Shown piece by piece: positions 23,803-35,752 of a DNA stretch of 64,000 bases. This stretch comes from Rhabditoides inermis (Eukaryota; Nematoda; Chromadorea; Rhabditida; Rhabditidae): NCBI GenBank assembly GCA_963966185.1, contig CAWZYM010000153.1:142001-206000 (forward strand), read 5' to 3'. The notes under the pieces are model-generated. The model made no database searches. It was not told where the DNA came from and saw only the letters and a list, made by a program, of their open reading frames with translations. Every line of letters begins with the position of its first letter. Within the stretch, counting starts at the first letter, position 1. Both the position numbers and the translations under genes were made by a program.

Positions 23803-24421
23803 TTGGTTGGATTGTTTCATGAGCGAGGCCACTAACTCTCCTCCCACCCTTATGGTGGTTGTTGCTAGAAGCTGTGGTCTCTTGAGAATGGTCGTGGTGT
23901 TTCTTGAGCGAGGCCACTAACTCTCCTCCCACCCTTATGGTGGTTGTTGCTAGAAGCTGTGGTCTCTTGAGATTGGTTGTGGTGTTTTTGAGTGGGGCCA
24001 CTAACTCTCCTTCCACCCTTATGGTGGTTGTTGCTAGAAGCTGTGGTCCCTTGAGATTGGTTGTGGTGTTTCTTGAGCGGGAGCACTAACTCTCCTTCCA
24101 CCCTTATGGTGGTTGTTGCTAGAAGCTGTGGTCTCTTGAGATTGGTTGTGGTGTTTCTTGAGCGAGGCCACTAACTCTCCTTCCACCCTTATGGTGGTTG
24201 TTGCTAGAAGCTGTGGTCTCTTGAGATTGGTTGTGGTGTTTTTTTGAGTGGGGCCACTAACTCTCCTTCCACCCTTATGGTGTTTGTTGCTAGAAGCTGT
24301 GGTCCCTTGAGATTGGTTGTGGTGTATCTTGAGCGGGACCACTAACTCTCCTTCCACCCTTATGATGGTTGTTGCTAGAAGCTGTGGTCTCTTGAGATTG
24401 GTTGTGGTGTTTCATGAGCGG
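23803..24421 (+). repeat. Monomer array, 7 units: J M E H A F D
   Basis: M word, 619 bp. Confidence 0.94.
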
Positions 24422-24432
24422 GGCTTCTTCTT

Positions 24433-24480
<48 letters not shown>

Positions 24481-24743
24481 CCATATCCCTCTCCCTCCAT
24501 CCAAAGTGCAATACAGGTTCATAATCAACGACAGCCACATTTCACCAAGTTTCTCGATCTCGCAAGTCGGAAACGGAATGGATGGTGCTGAACTTCGCTA
24601 ATAGGACACTAGAGAAGAAGTTCGGAGGAGATATGGATGAAGGGTACCTCAGTGTCTGTCTCTATTCCTTCCCTCTATCTCGCCTTATCTCTTTTTTATC
24701 TCTCTTTGTGAGTTGATTACATGTAGTTATGTAGTATCGAAGG
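24422..24743 (+). repeat. Spacer 26, type 1
   Basis: The CA break is absent, leaving one continuous (CT)16 after tcta. Confidence 0.93.
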
Positions 24744-25446
24744 TTGGTTGGATTGTTTCATGAGCGAGGCCACTAACTCTCCTCCCACCCTTATGGTGGT
24801 TGTTGCTAGAAGCTGTGGTCTCTTGAGATTGGTTGTGGTGTTTCTTGAGCGGGGCCACTAACTCTCCTTCCACCCTTATGGTGGTTGTTGCTAGAAGCTG
24901 TGGTCTCTTGAGATTGGTTGTGGTGTTTCTTGAGCGGGGCCACTAACTCTCCTTCCACCCTTATGGTGGTTGTTGCTAGAAGCTGTGGTCTCTTGAGATT
25001 GGTCGTGGTGTTTCTTGAGCGGGGCCACTAACTCTCCTTCCACCCTTATGGTGGTTGTTGCTAGAAGCTGTGGTCCCTTGAGATTGGTTGTGGTGTTTCT
25101 TGAGCGAGGCCACTAACTCTCCTTCCACCCTTATGGTGGTTGTTGCTAGAAGCTGTGGTCTCTTGAGATTGGTTGTGGTGTTTTTGAGTGGGGCCACTAA
25201 CTCTCCTTCCACCCTTATGGTGGTTGTTGCTAGAAGCTGTGGTCCCTTGAGATTGGTTGTGGTGTTTCTTGAGCGGGACCACTAACTCTCCTTCCACCCT
25301 TATGGTGGTTGTTGCTAGAAGCTGTGGTCCCTTGAGATTGGTTGTGGTGTATCTTGAGCGGGACCACTAACTCTCCTTCCACCCGTATGATGGTTGTTGC
25401 TAGAAGCTGTGGTCTCTTGAGATTGGTTGTGGTGTTTCATGAGCGG
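24744..25446 (+). repeat. Monomer array, 8 units: J B B K A E C D
   Basis: It has one more B unit than the 7-mer word, a single-monomer gain. Confidence 0.93.
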
Positions 25447-25469
25447 GGCTTCTTCTTTCTCTATCTCTC

Positions 25470-25515
<46 letters not shown>

Positions 25516-25777
25516 CCATATCCCTCTCCCTCCATCCAAAGTGCAATACAGGTTCATAATCAACGACAGCCACATTTCACCAAGTTTCTCGATCTCGCAA
25601 GTCGGAAACGGAATGGATGGTGCTGAACTTCGCTAATAGGACACTAGAGAAGAAGTTCGGAGGAGATATGGATGAAGGGTACCTCAGTGTCTGTCTCTAT
25701 TCCTTCCCTCTATCTCGCCTTATCTCTTTTTTATCTCTCTTTGTGAGTTGATTACATGTAGTTATGTGTATCGAAGG
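25447..25777 (+). repeat. Spacer 27, type 1c
   Basis: (CT)17. Confidence 0.94.
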
Positions 25778-26396
25778 TTGGTTGGATTGTTTCATGAGCG
25801 AGGCCACTAACTCTCCTCCCACCCTTATGGTGGTTGTTGCTAGAAGCTGTGGTCTCTTGAGAATGGTCGTGGTGTTTCTTGAGCGAGGCCACTAACTCTC
25901 CTCCCACCCTTATGGTGGTTGTTGCTAGAAGCTGTGGTCTCTTGAGATTGGTTGTGGTGTTTTTGAGTGGGGCCACTAACTCTCCTTCCACCCTTATGGT
26001 GGTTGTTGCTAGAAGCTGTGGTCCCTTGAGATTGGTTGTGGTGTTTCTTGAGCGGGAGCACTAACTCTCCTTCCACCCTTATGGTGGTTGTTGCTAGAAG
26101 CTGTGGTCTCTTGAGATTGGTTGTGGTGTTTCTTGAGCGAGGCCACTAACTCTCCTTCCACCCTTATGGTGGTTGTTGCTAGAAGCTGTGGTCTCTTGAG
26201 ATTGGTTGTGGTGTTTTTTTGAGTGGGGCCACTAACTCTCCTTCCACCCTTATGGTGTTTGTTGCTAGAAGCTGTGGTCCCTTGAGATTGGTTGTGGTGT
26301 ATCTTGAGCGGGACCACTAACTCTCCTTCCACCCTTATGATGGTTGTTGCTAGAAGCTGTGGTCTCTTGAGATTGGTTGTGGTGTTTCATGAGCGG
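25778..26396 (+). repeat. Monomer array, 7 units: J M E H A F D
   Basis: M word with cctccc in both J and M. Confidence 0.94.
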
Positions 26397-26422
26397 GGCT
26401 TCTTCTTTCTCTATCTCTCTCA

Positions 26423-26441
26423 CTCTCTCTCTCTCTCTCTC
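26423..26441 (+). repeat. (CT)9 microsatellite inside a spacer (reference)
   Basis: This pure CT tract follows the constant lead-in ggcttcttctttctctatct and precedes cctcttttcccatatccc. In type 1 spacers the total length is 298 + 2n, where n is the CT count, so nearly all length variation between spacers is slippage here. Observed n runs from 8 to 26. The opposite strand reads as (GA)n. Confidence 0.95.
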
Positions 26442-26712
26442 CTCTTTTCCCATATCCCTCTCCCTCCATCCAAAGTGCAATACAGGTTCATAATCAACGA
26501 CAGCCACATTTCACCAAGTTTCTCGATCTCGCAAGTCGGAAACGGAATGGATGGTGCTGAACTTCGCTAATAGGACACTAGAGAAGAAGTTCGGAGGAGA
26601 TATGGATGAAGGGTACCTCAGTGTCTGTCTCTATTCCTTCCCTCTATCTCGCCTTATCTCTTTTTTATCTCTCTTTGTGAGTTGATTACATGTAGTTATG
26701 TAGTATCGAAGG
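26442..26712 (+). repeat. Spacer core (reference copy, type 1)
   Basis: This is the part of the spacer outside the CT tract, conserved in all 65 copies. It starts with cctcttttcccatatccc (overlapping the last C of the tract) and ends with tatcgaagg. It contains a mixed-composition segment (about 26475-26612) resembling ordinary single-copy DNA, then a pyrimidine-rich stretch (about 26625-26675) ending in ttacatgtag. A possible exon-intron relic is discussed in the findings. No open frame is conserved across spacer types: type 1 and type 2 differ by a 1-bp indel after gagaag, and type 3 has tga where type 2 has tgg. Confidence 0.85.
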
Positions 26713-27586
26713 TTGGTTGGATTGTTTCATGAGCGAGGCCACTAACTCTCCTCCCACCCTTATGGTGGTTGTTGCTAGAAGCTGTGGTCTCTTGAGATTG
26801 GTTGTGGTGTTTCTTGAGCGGGGCCACTAACTCTCCTTCCACCCTTATGGTGGTTGTTGCTAGAAGCTGTGGTCTCTTGAGATTGGTTGTGGTGTTTCTT
26901 GAGCGAGGCCACTAACTCTCCTTCCACCCTTATGGTGGTTGTTGCTAGAAGCTGTGGTCTCTTGAGATTGGTTGTGGTGTTTGTTGAGCGGGACCACTAT
27001 TTCTCCTTCCACCCTTATGGTGGTTGTTGCTAGAAGCTGTGGTCTCTTGAGATTGGTTATGGTGTTTCTTGAGCGGAACCACTATTTCTCCTTCCACCCT
27101 TATGGTGGTTGTTGCTAGAAGCTGTGGTCTCTTGAGATTGGTTGTGGTGTTTCTTGAGCGGGAACACTATTTATCCTTCCACCCTTATGGTGGTTGTTGC
27201 TAGAAGCTGTGGTCTCTTGAGATTGGTTGTGGTGTTTCTTGAGCGGGACCACTATTTCTCCTTCCATCCTTATGGTGGTTGTTGCTAGAAGCTGTGGTCT
27301 CTTGAGATTGGTTGTGGTGTTTCTTGAGCGAGGCCACTAACTCTCTTTCCACCCTTATGGTGGTTGTTGCTAGAAGCTGTGGTCTCTTGAGATTGGTTGT
27401 GGTGTTTTTTGAGTGGGGCCACTAACTCTCCTTCCACCCTTATGGTGGTTGTTGCTAGAAGCTGTGGTCCTTTGAGATTGGTTGTGGTGTATCTTGAGCG
27501 GGACCACTAACTCTCCTTCCACCCTTATGGTGGTTGTTGCTAGAAGCTGTGGTCTCTTGAGATTGGTTGTGGTGTTTCATGAGCGG
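26713..27586 (+). repeat. Monomer array, 10 units: J B A W1 W2 W3 W4 A' T D
   Basis: W word, followed by type 3. Confidence 0.94.
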
Positions 27587-27908
27587 GGCTTCTTCTTGCT
27601 CTCTCTCTCTCTAACTCTCTCTCTCTCTCTCTCTCTCTCCTCTCTTCCCATACCCCTCTCCCTCCATCCAAAGTTCAATACAGGTTCATAATCAACTACA
27701 GCCACACTTCACCAAGTTTCTCGATCTCGCAAGTCGAAAACGGAATGAATGGTGCTGAACTTCGCTAATAGGACACCAGAGAAGGATTTCGAGGAGATAT
27801 GGATGAAGGGTACCTCAGTGTCTGTCTCTATTCCTTCCCTCTATCTCGCCTTATCTCTTTTTATCTTTTTCTGTGGGTTGATTACATGTAGTTATGTAGT
27901 ATCGAAGG
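27587..27908 (+). repeat. Spacer 29, type 3
   Basis: 322 bp, the common length in the higher-order repeat region. Confidence 0.94.
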
Positions 27909-28527
27909 TTGGTTGGATTGTTTCATGAGCGAGGCCACTAACTCTCCTCCCACCCTTATGGTGGTTGTTGCTAGAAGCTGTGGTCTCTTGAGAATGGTCG
28001 TGGTGTTTCTTGAGCGAGGCCACTAACTCTCCTTCCACCCTTATGGTGGTTGTTGCTAGAAGCTGTGGTCTCTTGAGATTGGTTGTGGTGTTTTTGAGTG
28101 GGGCCACTAACTCTCCTTCCACCCTTATGGTGGTTGTTGCTAGAAGCTGTGGTCCCTTGAGATTGGTTGTGGTGTTTCTTGAGCGGGAGCACTAACTCTC
28201 CTTCCACCCTTATGGTGGTTGTTGCTAGAAGCTGTGGTCTCTTGAGATTGGTTGTGGTGTTTCTTGAGCGAGGCCACTAACTCTCCTTCCACCCTTATGG
28301 TGGTTGTTGCTAGAAGCTGTGGTCTCTTGAGATTGGTTGTGGTGTTTTTTTGAGTGGGGCCACTAACTCTCCTTCCACCCTTATGGTGTTTGTTGCTAGA
28401 AGCTGTGGTCCCTTGAGATTGGTTGTGGTGTATCTTGAGCGGGACCACTAACTCTCCTTCCACCCTTATGATGGTTGTTGCTAGAAGCTGTGGTCTCTTG
28501 AGATTGGTTGTGGTGTTTCATGAGCGG
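27909..28527 (+). repeat. Monomer array, 7 units: J M E H A F D
   Basis: The M unit has cttcc, not cctccc. This is a mark of M words that follow type 3 spacers. Confidence 0.94.
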
Positions 28528-28843
28528 GGCTTCTTCTTTCTCTATCTCTCTCACTCTCTCTCTCTCTCTCTCCTCTTTTCCCATATCCCTCTCCCTCCAT
28601 CCAAAGTGCAATACAGGTTCATAATCAACGACAGCCACATTTCACCAAGTTTCTCGATCTCGCAAGTCGGAAACGGAATGGATGGTGCTGAACTTCGCTA
28701 ATAGGACACTAGAGAAGAAGTTCGGAGGAGATATGGATGAAGGGTACCTCAGTGTCTGTCTCTATTCCTTCCCTCTATCTCGCCTTATCTCTTTTTTATC
28801 TCTCTTTGTGAGTTGATTACATGTAGTTATGTAGTATCGAAGG
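28528..28843 (+). repeat. Spacer 30, type 1
   Basis: (CT)9. Confidence 0.95.
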
Positions 28844-29717
28844 TTGGTTGGATTGTTTCATGAGCGAGGCCACTAACTCTCCTCCCACCCTTATGGTGGT
28901 TGTTGCTAGAAGCTGTGGTCTCTTGAGATTGGTTGTGGTGTTTCTTGAGCGGGGCCACTAACTCTCCTTCCACCCTTATGGTGGTTGTTGCTAGAAGCTG
29001 TGGTCTCTTGAGATTGGTTGTGGTGTTTCTTGAGCGAGGCCACTAACTCTCCTTCCACCCTTATGGTGGTTGTTGCTAGAAGCTGTGGTCTCTTGAGATT
29101 GGTTGTGGTGTTTGTTGAGCGGGACCACTATTTCTCCTTCCACCCTTATGGTGGTTGTTGCTAGAAGCTGTGGTCTCTTGAGATTGGTTATGGTGTTTCT
29201 TGAGCGGAACCACTATTTCTCCTTCCACCCTTATGGTGGTTGTTGCTAGAAGCTGTGGTCTCTTGAGATTGGTTGTGGTGTTTCTTGAGCGGGAACACTA
29301 TTTATCCTTCCACCCTTATGGTGGTTGTTGCTAGAAGCTGTGGTCTCTTGAGATTGGTTGTGGTGTTTCTTGAGCGGGACCACTATTTCTCCTTCCATCC
29401 TTATGGTGGTTGTTGCTAGAAGCTGTGGTCTCTTGAGATTGGTTGTGGTGTTTCTTGAGCGAGGCCACTAACTCTCTTTCCACCCTTATGGTGGTTGTTG
29501 CTAGAAGCTGTGGTCTCTTGAGATTGGTTGTGGTGTTTTTTGAGTGGGGCCACTAACTCTCCTTCCACCCTTATGGTGGTTGTTGCTAGAAGCTGTGGTC
29601 CTTTGAGATTGGTTGTGGTGTATCTTGAGCGGGACCACTAACTCTCCTTCCACCCTTATGGTGGTTGTTGCTAGAAGCTGTGGTCTCTTGAGATTGGTTG
29701 TGGTGTTTCATGAGCGG
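28844..29717 (+). repeat. Monomer array, 10 units: J B A W1 W2 W3 W4 A' T D
   Basis: W word, 874 bp. Confidence 0.94.
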
Positions 29718-30039
29718 GGCTTCTTCTTGCTCTCTCTCTCTCTAACTCTCTCTCTCTCTCTCTCTCTCTCCTCTCTTCCCATACCCCTCTCCCTCCATCC
29801 AAAGTTCAATACAGGTTCATAATCAACTACAGCCACACTTCACCAAGTTTCTCGATCTCGCAAGTCGAAAACGGAATGAATGGTGCTGAACTTCGCTAAT
29901 AGGACACCAGAGAAGGATTTCGAGGAGATATGGATGAAGGGTACCTCAGTGTCTGTCTCTATTCCTTCCCTCTATCTCGCCTTATCTCTTTTTATCTTTT
30001 TCTGTGGGTTGATTACATGTAGTTATGTAGTATCGAAGG
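29718..30039 (+). repeat. Spacer 31, type 3
   Basis: 322 bp. Confidence 0.94.
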
Positions 30040-30658
30040 TTGGTTGGATTGTTTCATGAGCGAGGCCACTAACTCTCCTCCCACCCTTATGGTGGTTGTT
30101 GCTAGAAGCTGTGGTCTCTTGAGAATGGTCGTGGTGTTTCTTGAGCGAGGCCACTAACTCTCCTTCCACCCTTATGGTGGTTGTTGCTAGAAGCTGTGGT
30201 CTCTTGAGATTGGTTGTGGTGTTTTTGAGTGGGGCCACTAACTCTCCTTCCACCCTTATGGTGGTTGTTGCTAGAAGCTGTGGTCCCTTGAGATTGGTTG
30301 TGGTGTTTCTTGAGCGGGAGCACTAACTCTCCTTCCACCCTTATGGTGGTTGTTGCTAGAAGCTGTGGTCTCTTGAGATTGGTTGTGGTGTTTCTTGAGC
30401 GAGGCCACTAACTCTCCTTCCACCCTTATGGTGGTTGTTGCTAGAAGCTGTGGTCTCTTGAGATTGGTTGTGGTGTTTTTTTGAGTGGGGCCACTAACTC
30501 TCCTTCCACCCTTATGGTGTTTGTTGCTAGAAGCTGTGGTCCCTTGAGATTGGTTGTGGTGTATCTTGAGCGGGACCACTAACTCTCCTTCCACCCTTAT
30601 GATGGTTGTTGCTAGAAGCTGTGGTCTCTTGAGATTGGTTGTGGTGTTTCATGAGCGG
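30040..30658 (+). repeat. Monomer array, 7 units: J M E H A F D
   Basis: M word with cttcc in M. Confidence 0.94.
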
Positions 30659-30974
30659 GGCTTCTTCTTTCTCTATCTCTCTCACTCTCTCTCTCTCTCT
30701 CTCCTCTTTTCCCATATCCCTCTCCCTCCATCCAAAGTGCAATACAGGTTCATAATCAACGACAGCCACATTTCACCAAGTTTCTCGATCTCGCAAGTCG
30801 GAAACGGAATGGATGGTGCTGAACTTCGCTAATAGGACACTAGAGAAGAAGTTCGGAGGAGATATGGATGAAGGGTACCTCAGTGTCTGTCTCTATTCCT
30901 TCCCTCTATCTCGCCTTATCTCTTTTTTATCTCTCTTTGTGAGTTGATTACATGTAGTTATGTAGTATCGAAGG
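30659..30974 (+). repeat. Spacer 32, type 1
   Basis: (CT)9. Confidence 0.95.
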
Positions 30975-32357
30975 TTGGTTGGATTGTTTCATGAGCGAGG
31001 CCACTAACTCTCCTCCCACCCTTATGGTGGTTGTTGCTAGAAGCTGTGGTCTCTTGAGATTGGTTGTGGTGTTTCTTGAGCGGGGCCACTAACTCTCCTT
31101 CCACCCTTATGGTGGTTGTTGCTAGAAGCTGTGGTCTCTTGAGATTGGTTGTGGTGTTTCTTGAGCGAGGCCACTAACTCTCCTTCCACCCTTATGGTGG
31201 TTGTTGCTAGAAGCTGTGGTCTCTTGAGATTGGTTGTGGTGTTTGTTGAGCGGGACCACTATTTCTCCTTCCACCCTTATGGTGGTTGTTGCTAGAAGCT
31301 GTGGTCTCTTGAGATTGGTTATGGTGTTTCTTGAGCGGAACCACTATTTCTCCTTCCACCCTTATGGTGGTTGTTGCTAGAAGCTGTGGTCTCTTGAGAT
31401 TGGTTGTGGTGTTTCTTGAGCGGGAACACTATTTATCCTTCCACCCTTATGGTGGTTGTTGCTAGAAGCTGTGGTCTCTTGAGATTGGTTGTGGTGTTTC
31501 TTGAGCGGGACCACTATTTCTCCTTCCATCCTTATGGTGGTTGTTGCTAGAAGCTGTGGTCTCTTGAGATTGGTTGTGGTGTTTCTTGAGCGAGGCCACT
31601 AACTCTCTTTCCACCCTTATGGTGGTTGTTGCTAGAAGCTGTGGTCTCTTGAGATTGGTTGTGGTGTTTTTGAGTGGGGCCACTAACTCTCCTTCCACCC
31701 TTATGGTGGTTGTTGCTAGAAGCTGTGGTCCCTTGAGATTGGTTGTGGTGTTTCTTGAGCGGGAGCACTAACTCTCCTTCCACCCTTATGGTGGTTGTTG
31801 CTAGAAGCTGTGGTCTCTTGAGATTGGTTGTGGTGTTTCTTGAGCGAGGCCACTAACTCTCCTTCCACCCTTATGGTGGTTGTTGCTAGAAGCTGTGGTC
31901 TCTTGAGATTGGTTGTGGTGTTTTTTTGAGTGGGGCCACTAACTCTCCTTCCACCCTTATGGTGGTTGTTGCTAGAAGCTGTGGTCCCTTGAGATTGGTT
32001 GTGGTGTTTCTTGAGCGAGGCCACTAACTCTCCTTCCACCCTTATGGTGGTTGTTGCTAGAAGCTGTGGTCTCTTGAGATTGGTTGTGGTGTTTTTGAGT
32101 GGGGCCACTAACTCTCCTTCCACCCTTATGGTGGTTGTTGCTAGAAGCTGTGGTCCCTTGAGATTGGTTGTGGTGTTTCTTGAGCGGGACCACTAACTCT
32201 CCTTCCACCCTTATGGTGGTTGTTGCTAGAAGCTGTGGTCCCTTGAGATTGGTTGTGGTGTATCTTGAGCGGGACCACTAACTCTCCTTCCACCCGTATG
32301 ATGGTTGTTGCTAGAAGCTGTGGTCTCTTGAGATTGGTTGTGGTGTTTCATGAGCGG
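30975..32357 (+). repeat. Chimeric monomer array, 16 units: J B A W1-W4 A' E H A F A E C D
   Basis: This is the longest array. It runs through the W word to A', switches to E-H-A-F of the M word near 31670, and then to A-E-C-D of the K word near 31990. This is what deletion of two intervening spacers by unequal exchange would leave. Confidence 0.92.
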
Positions 32358-32380
32358 GGCTTCTTCTTTCTCTATCTCTC

Positions 32381-32424
<44 letters not shown>

Positions 32425-32686
32425 CCATATCCCTCTCCCTCCATCCAAAGTGCAATACAGGTTCATAATCAACGACAGCCACATTTCACCAAGTTTCTCG
32501 ATCTCGCAAGTCGGAAACGGAATGGATGGTGCTGAACTTCGCTAATAGGACACTAGAGAAGAAGTTCGGAGGAGATATGGATGAAGGGTACCTCAGTGTC
32601 TGTCTCTATTCCTTCCCTCTATCTCGCCTTATCTCTTTTTTATCTCTCTTTGTGAGTTGATTACATGTAGTTATGTGTATCGAAGG
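32358..32686 (+). repeat. Spacer 33, type 1c
   Basis: (CT)16. Confidence 0.94.
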
Positions 32687-33305
32687 TTGGTTGGATTGTT
32701 TCATGAGCGAGGCCACTAACTCTCCTCCCACCCTTATGGTGGTTGTTGCTAGAAGCTGTGGTCTCTTGAGAATGGTCGTGGTGTTTCTTGAGCGAGGCCA
32801 CTAACTCTCCTCCCACCCTTATGGTGGTTGTTGCTAGAAGCTGTGGTCTCTTGAGATTGGTTGTGGTGTTTTTGAGTGGGGCCACTAACTCTCCTTCCAC
32901 CCTTATGGTGGTTGTTGCTAGAAGCTGTGGTCCCTTGAGATTGGTTGTGGTGTTTCTTGAGCGGGAGCACTAACTCTCCTTCCACCCTTATGGTGGTTGT
33001 TGCTAGAAGCTGTGGTCTCTTGAGATTGGTTGTGGTGTTTCTTGAGCGAGGCCACTAACTCTCCTTCCACCCTTATGGTGGTTGTTGCTAGAAGCTGTGG
33101 TCTCTTGAGATTGGTTGTGGTGTTTTTTTGAGTGGGGCCACTAACTCTCCTTCCACCCTTATGGTGTTTGTTGCTAGAAGCTGTGGTCCCTTGAGATTGG
33201 TTGTGGTGTATCTTGAGCGGGACCACTAACTCTCCTTCCACCCTTATGATGGTTGTTGCTAGAAGCTGTGGTCTCTTGAGATTGGTTGTGGTGTTTCATG
33301 AGCGG
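32687..33305 (+). repeat. Monomer array, 7 units: J M E H A F D
   Basis: M word with cctccc in M, as expected after 1c. Confidence 0.94.
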
Positions 33306-33621
33306 GGCTTCTTCTTTCTCTATCTCTCTCACTCTCTCTCTCTCTCTCTCCTCTTTTCCCATATCCCTCTCCCTCCATCCAAAGTGCAATACAGGTTCAT
33401 AATCAACGACAGCCACATTTCACCAAGTTTCTCGATCTCGCAAGTCGGAAACGGAATGGATGGTGCTGAACTTCGCTAATAGGACACTAGAGAAGAAGTT
33501 CGGAGGAGATATGGATGAAGGGTACCTCAGTGTCTGTCTCTATTCCTTCCCTCTATCTCGCCTTATCTCTTTTTTATCTCTCTTTGTGAGTTGATTACAT
33601 GTAGTTATGTAGTATCGAAGG
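33306..33621 (+). repeat. Spacer 34, type 1
   Basis: (CT)9. Confidence 0.95.
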
Positions 33622-34495
33622 TTGGTTGGATTGTTTCATGAGCGAGGCCACTAACTCTCCTCCCACCCTTATGGTGGTTGTTGCTAGAAGCTGTGGTCTC
33701 TTGAGATTGGTTGTGGTGTTTCTTGAGCGGGGCCACTAACTCTCCTTCCACCCTTATGGTGGTTGTTGCTAGAAGCTGTGGTCTCTTGAGATTGGTTGTG
33801 GTGTTTCTTGAGCGAGGCCACTAACTCTCCTTCCACCCTTATGGTGGTTGTTGCTAGAAGCTGTGGTCTCTTGAGATTGGTTGTGGTGTTTGTTGAGCGG
33901 GACCACTATTTCTCCTTCCACCCTTATGGTGGTTGTTGCTAGAAGCTGTGGTCTCTTGAGATTGGTTATGGTGTTTCTTGAGCGGAACCACTATTTCTCC
34001 TTCCACCCTTATGGTGGTTGTTGCTAGAAGCTGTGGTCTCTTGAGATTGGTTGTGGTGTTTCTTGAGCGGGAACACTATTTATCCTTCCACCCTTATGGT
34101 GGTTGTTGCTAGAAGCTGTGGTCTCTTGAGATTGGTTGTGGTGTTTCTTGAGCGGGACCACTATTTCTCCTTCCATCCTTATGGTGGTTGTTGCTAGAAG
34201 CTGTGGTCTCTTGAGATTGGTTGTGGTGTTTCTTGAGCGAGGCCACTAACTCTCTTTCCACCCTTATGGTGGTTGTTGCTAGAAGCTGTGGTCTCTTGAG
34301 ATTGGTTGTGGTGTTTTTTGAGTGGGGCCACTAACTCTCCTTCCACCCTTATGGTGGTTGTTGCTAGAAGCTGTGGTCCTTTGAGATTGGTTGTGGTGTA
34401 TCTTGAGCGGGACCACTAACTCTCCTTCCACCCTTATGGTGGTTGTTGCTAGAAGCTGTGGTCTCTTGAGATTGGTTGTGGTGTTTCATGAGCGG
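33622..34495 (+). repeat. Monomer array, 10 units: J B A W1 W2 W3 W4 A' T D
   Basis: W word. Confidence 0.94.
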
Positions 34496-34815
34496 GGCTT
34501 CTTCTTGCTCTCTCTCTCTCTAACTCTCTCTCTCTCTCTCTCTCTCCTCTCTTCCCATACCCCTCTCCCTCCATCCAAAGTTCAATACAGGTTCATAATC
34601 AACTACAGCCACACTTCACCAAGTTTCTCGATCTCGCAAGTCGAAAACGGAATGAATGGTGCTGAACTTCGCTAATAGGACACCAGAGAAGGATTTCGAG
34701 GAGATATGGATGAAGGGTACCTCAGTGTCTGTCTCTATTCCTTCCCTCTATCTCGCCTTATCTCTTTTTATCTTTTTCTGTGGGTTGATTACATGTAGTT
34801 ATGTAGTATCGAAGG
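34496..34815 (+). repeat. Spacer 35, type 3
   Basis: 320 bp. Confidence 0.94.
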
Positions 34816-35434
34816 TTGGTTGGATTGTTTCATGAGCGAGGCCACTAACTCTCCTCCCACCCTTATGGTGGTTGTTGCTAGAAGCTGTGGTCTCTTGAGA
34901 ATGGTCGTGGTGTTTCTTGAGCGAGGCCACTAACTCTCCTTCCACCCTTATGGTGGTTGTTGCTAGAAGCTGTGGTCTCTTGAGATTGGTTGTGGTGTTT
35001 TTGAGTGGGGCCACTAACTCTCCTTCCACCCTTATGGTGGTTGTTGCTAGAAGCTGTGGTCCCTTGAGATTGGTTGTGGTGTTTCTTGAGCGGGAGCACT
35101 AACTCTCCTTCCACCCTTATGGTGGTTGTTGCTAGAAGCTGTGGTCTCTTGAGATTGGTTGTGGTGTTTCTTGAGCGAGGCCACTAACTCTCCTTCCACC
35201 CTTATGGTGGTTGTTGCTAGAAGCTGTGGTCTCTTGAGATTGGTTGTGGTGTTTTTTTGAGTGGGGCCACTAACTCTCCTTCCACCCTTATGGTGTTTGT
35301 TGCTAGAAGCTGTGGTCCCTTGAGATTGGTTGTGGTGTATCTTGAGCGGGACCACTAACTCTCCTTCCACCCTTATGATGGTTGTTGCTAGAAGCTGTGG
35401 TCTCTTGAGATTGGTTGTGGTGTTTCATGAGCGG
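34816..35434 (+). repeat. Monomer array, 7 units: J M E H A F D
   Basis: M word with cttcc in M. Confidence 0.94.
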
Positions 35435-35752
35435 GGCTTCTTCTTTCTCTATCTCTCTCACTCTCTCTCTCTCTCTCTCTCCTCTTTTCCCATATCCCTC
35501 TCCCTCCATCCAAAGTGCAATACAGGTTCATAATCAACGACAGCCACATTTCACCAAGTTTCTCGATCTCGCAAGTCGGAAACGGAATGGATGGTGCTGA
35601 ACTTCGCTAATAGGACACTAGAGAAGAAGTTCGGAGGAGATATGGATGAAGGGTACCTCAGTGTCTGTCTCTATTCCTTCCCTCTATCTCGCCTTATCTC
35701 TTTTTTATCTCTCTTTGTGAGTTGATTACATGTAGTTATGTAGTATCGAAGG
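35435..35752 (+). repeat. Spacer 36, type 1
   Basis: (CT)10. Confidence 0.95.

Larger units (their letters stand above)
22512..24743 (+). repeat. 2.25 kb tandem duplication, unit 2
   Basis: It has the same order as 20261-22511. It carries a 5-bp insertion at about 23451-23456 (gtgttgtggtg instead of gtggtg) seen nowhere else. Its last spacer has lost the CA break in the CT tract. Confidence 0.85.
26397..26712 (+). repeat. Spacer 28, type 1 (reference)
   Basis: (CT)9. This is the reference copy used for the core description. Confidence 0.95.
15683..27908 (+). repeat. Large duplicated block, copy 1
   Basis: The order of spacer types and array sizes from here to 27908 recurs at 40201-50156: type 3, 2-mer, 1b, 7-mer, 1, 10-mer, 3, 2-mer, 1b, 8-mer, 1, 11-mer, 1c, 7-mer, 1, 8-mer, 1c, 7-mer, 1, 10-mer, 3. 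The private marker ttttct replacing acat (20052-20057) occurs in only one other spacer, at 44540-44545. This copy holds an extra 2.25 kb tandem duplication (22512-24743). Confidence 0.8.
26397..28527 (+). repeat. 2,131-bp higher-order repeat, copy a
   Basis: It consists of type 1 spacer (316), 10-mer array (874), type 3 spacer (322) and 7-mer array (619). The four parts have the same lengths as in the next copy, so CT tracts agree too, which suggests very recent duplication. Confidence 0.9.
28528..30658 (+). repeat. 2,131-bp higher-order repeat, copy b
   Basis: It has the same four-part order and the same part lengths as 26397-28527. A third copy begins at 30659 but becomes a 16-mer chimera after the seventh W-word monomer. 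Confidence 0.9.
33306..35434 (+). repeat. 2,129-bp higher-order repeat, copy c
   Basis: It has the same order as copies a and b. The type 3 spacer is one CT shorter (320). Positions 28528 onward and 33306 onward match at an offset of about 4,778 bp, including the following chimeric arrays. Confidence 0.88.

Noticed and set aside
26613..26695. Functional intron
   Set aside because: The borders are plausible but the reading frame is broken in most spacer types, and there is no exon on the other side, only monomers. It is kept as a possible relic in the findings.
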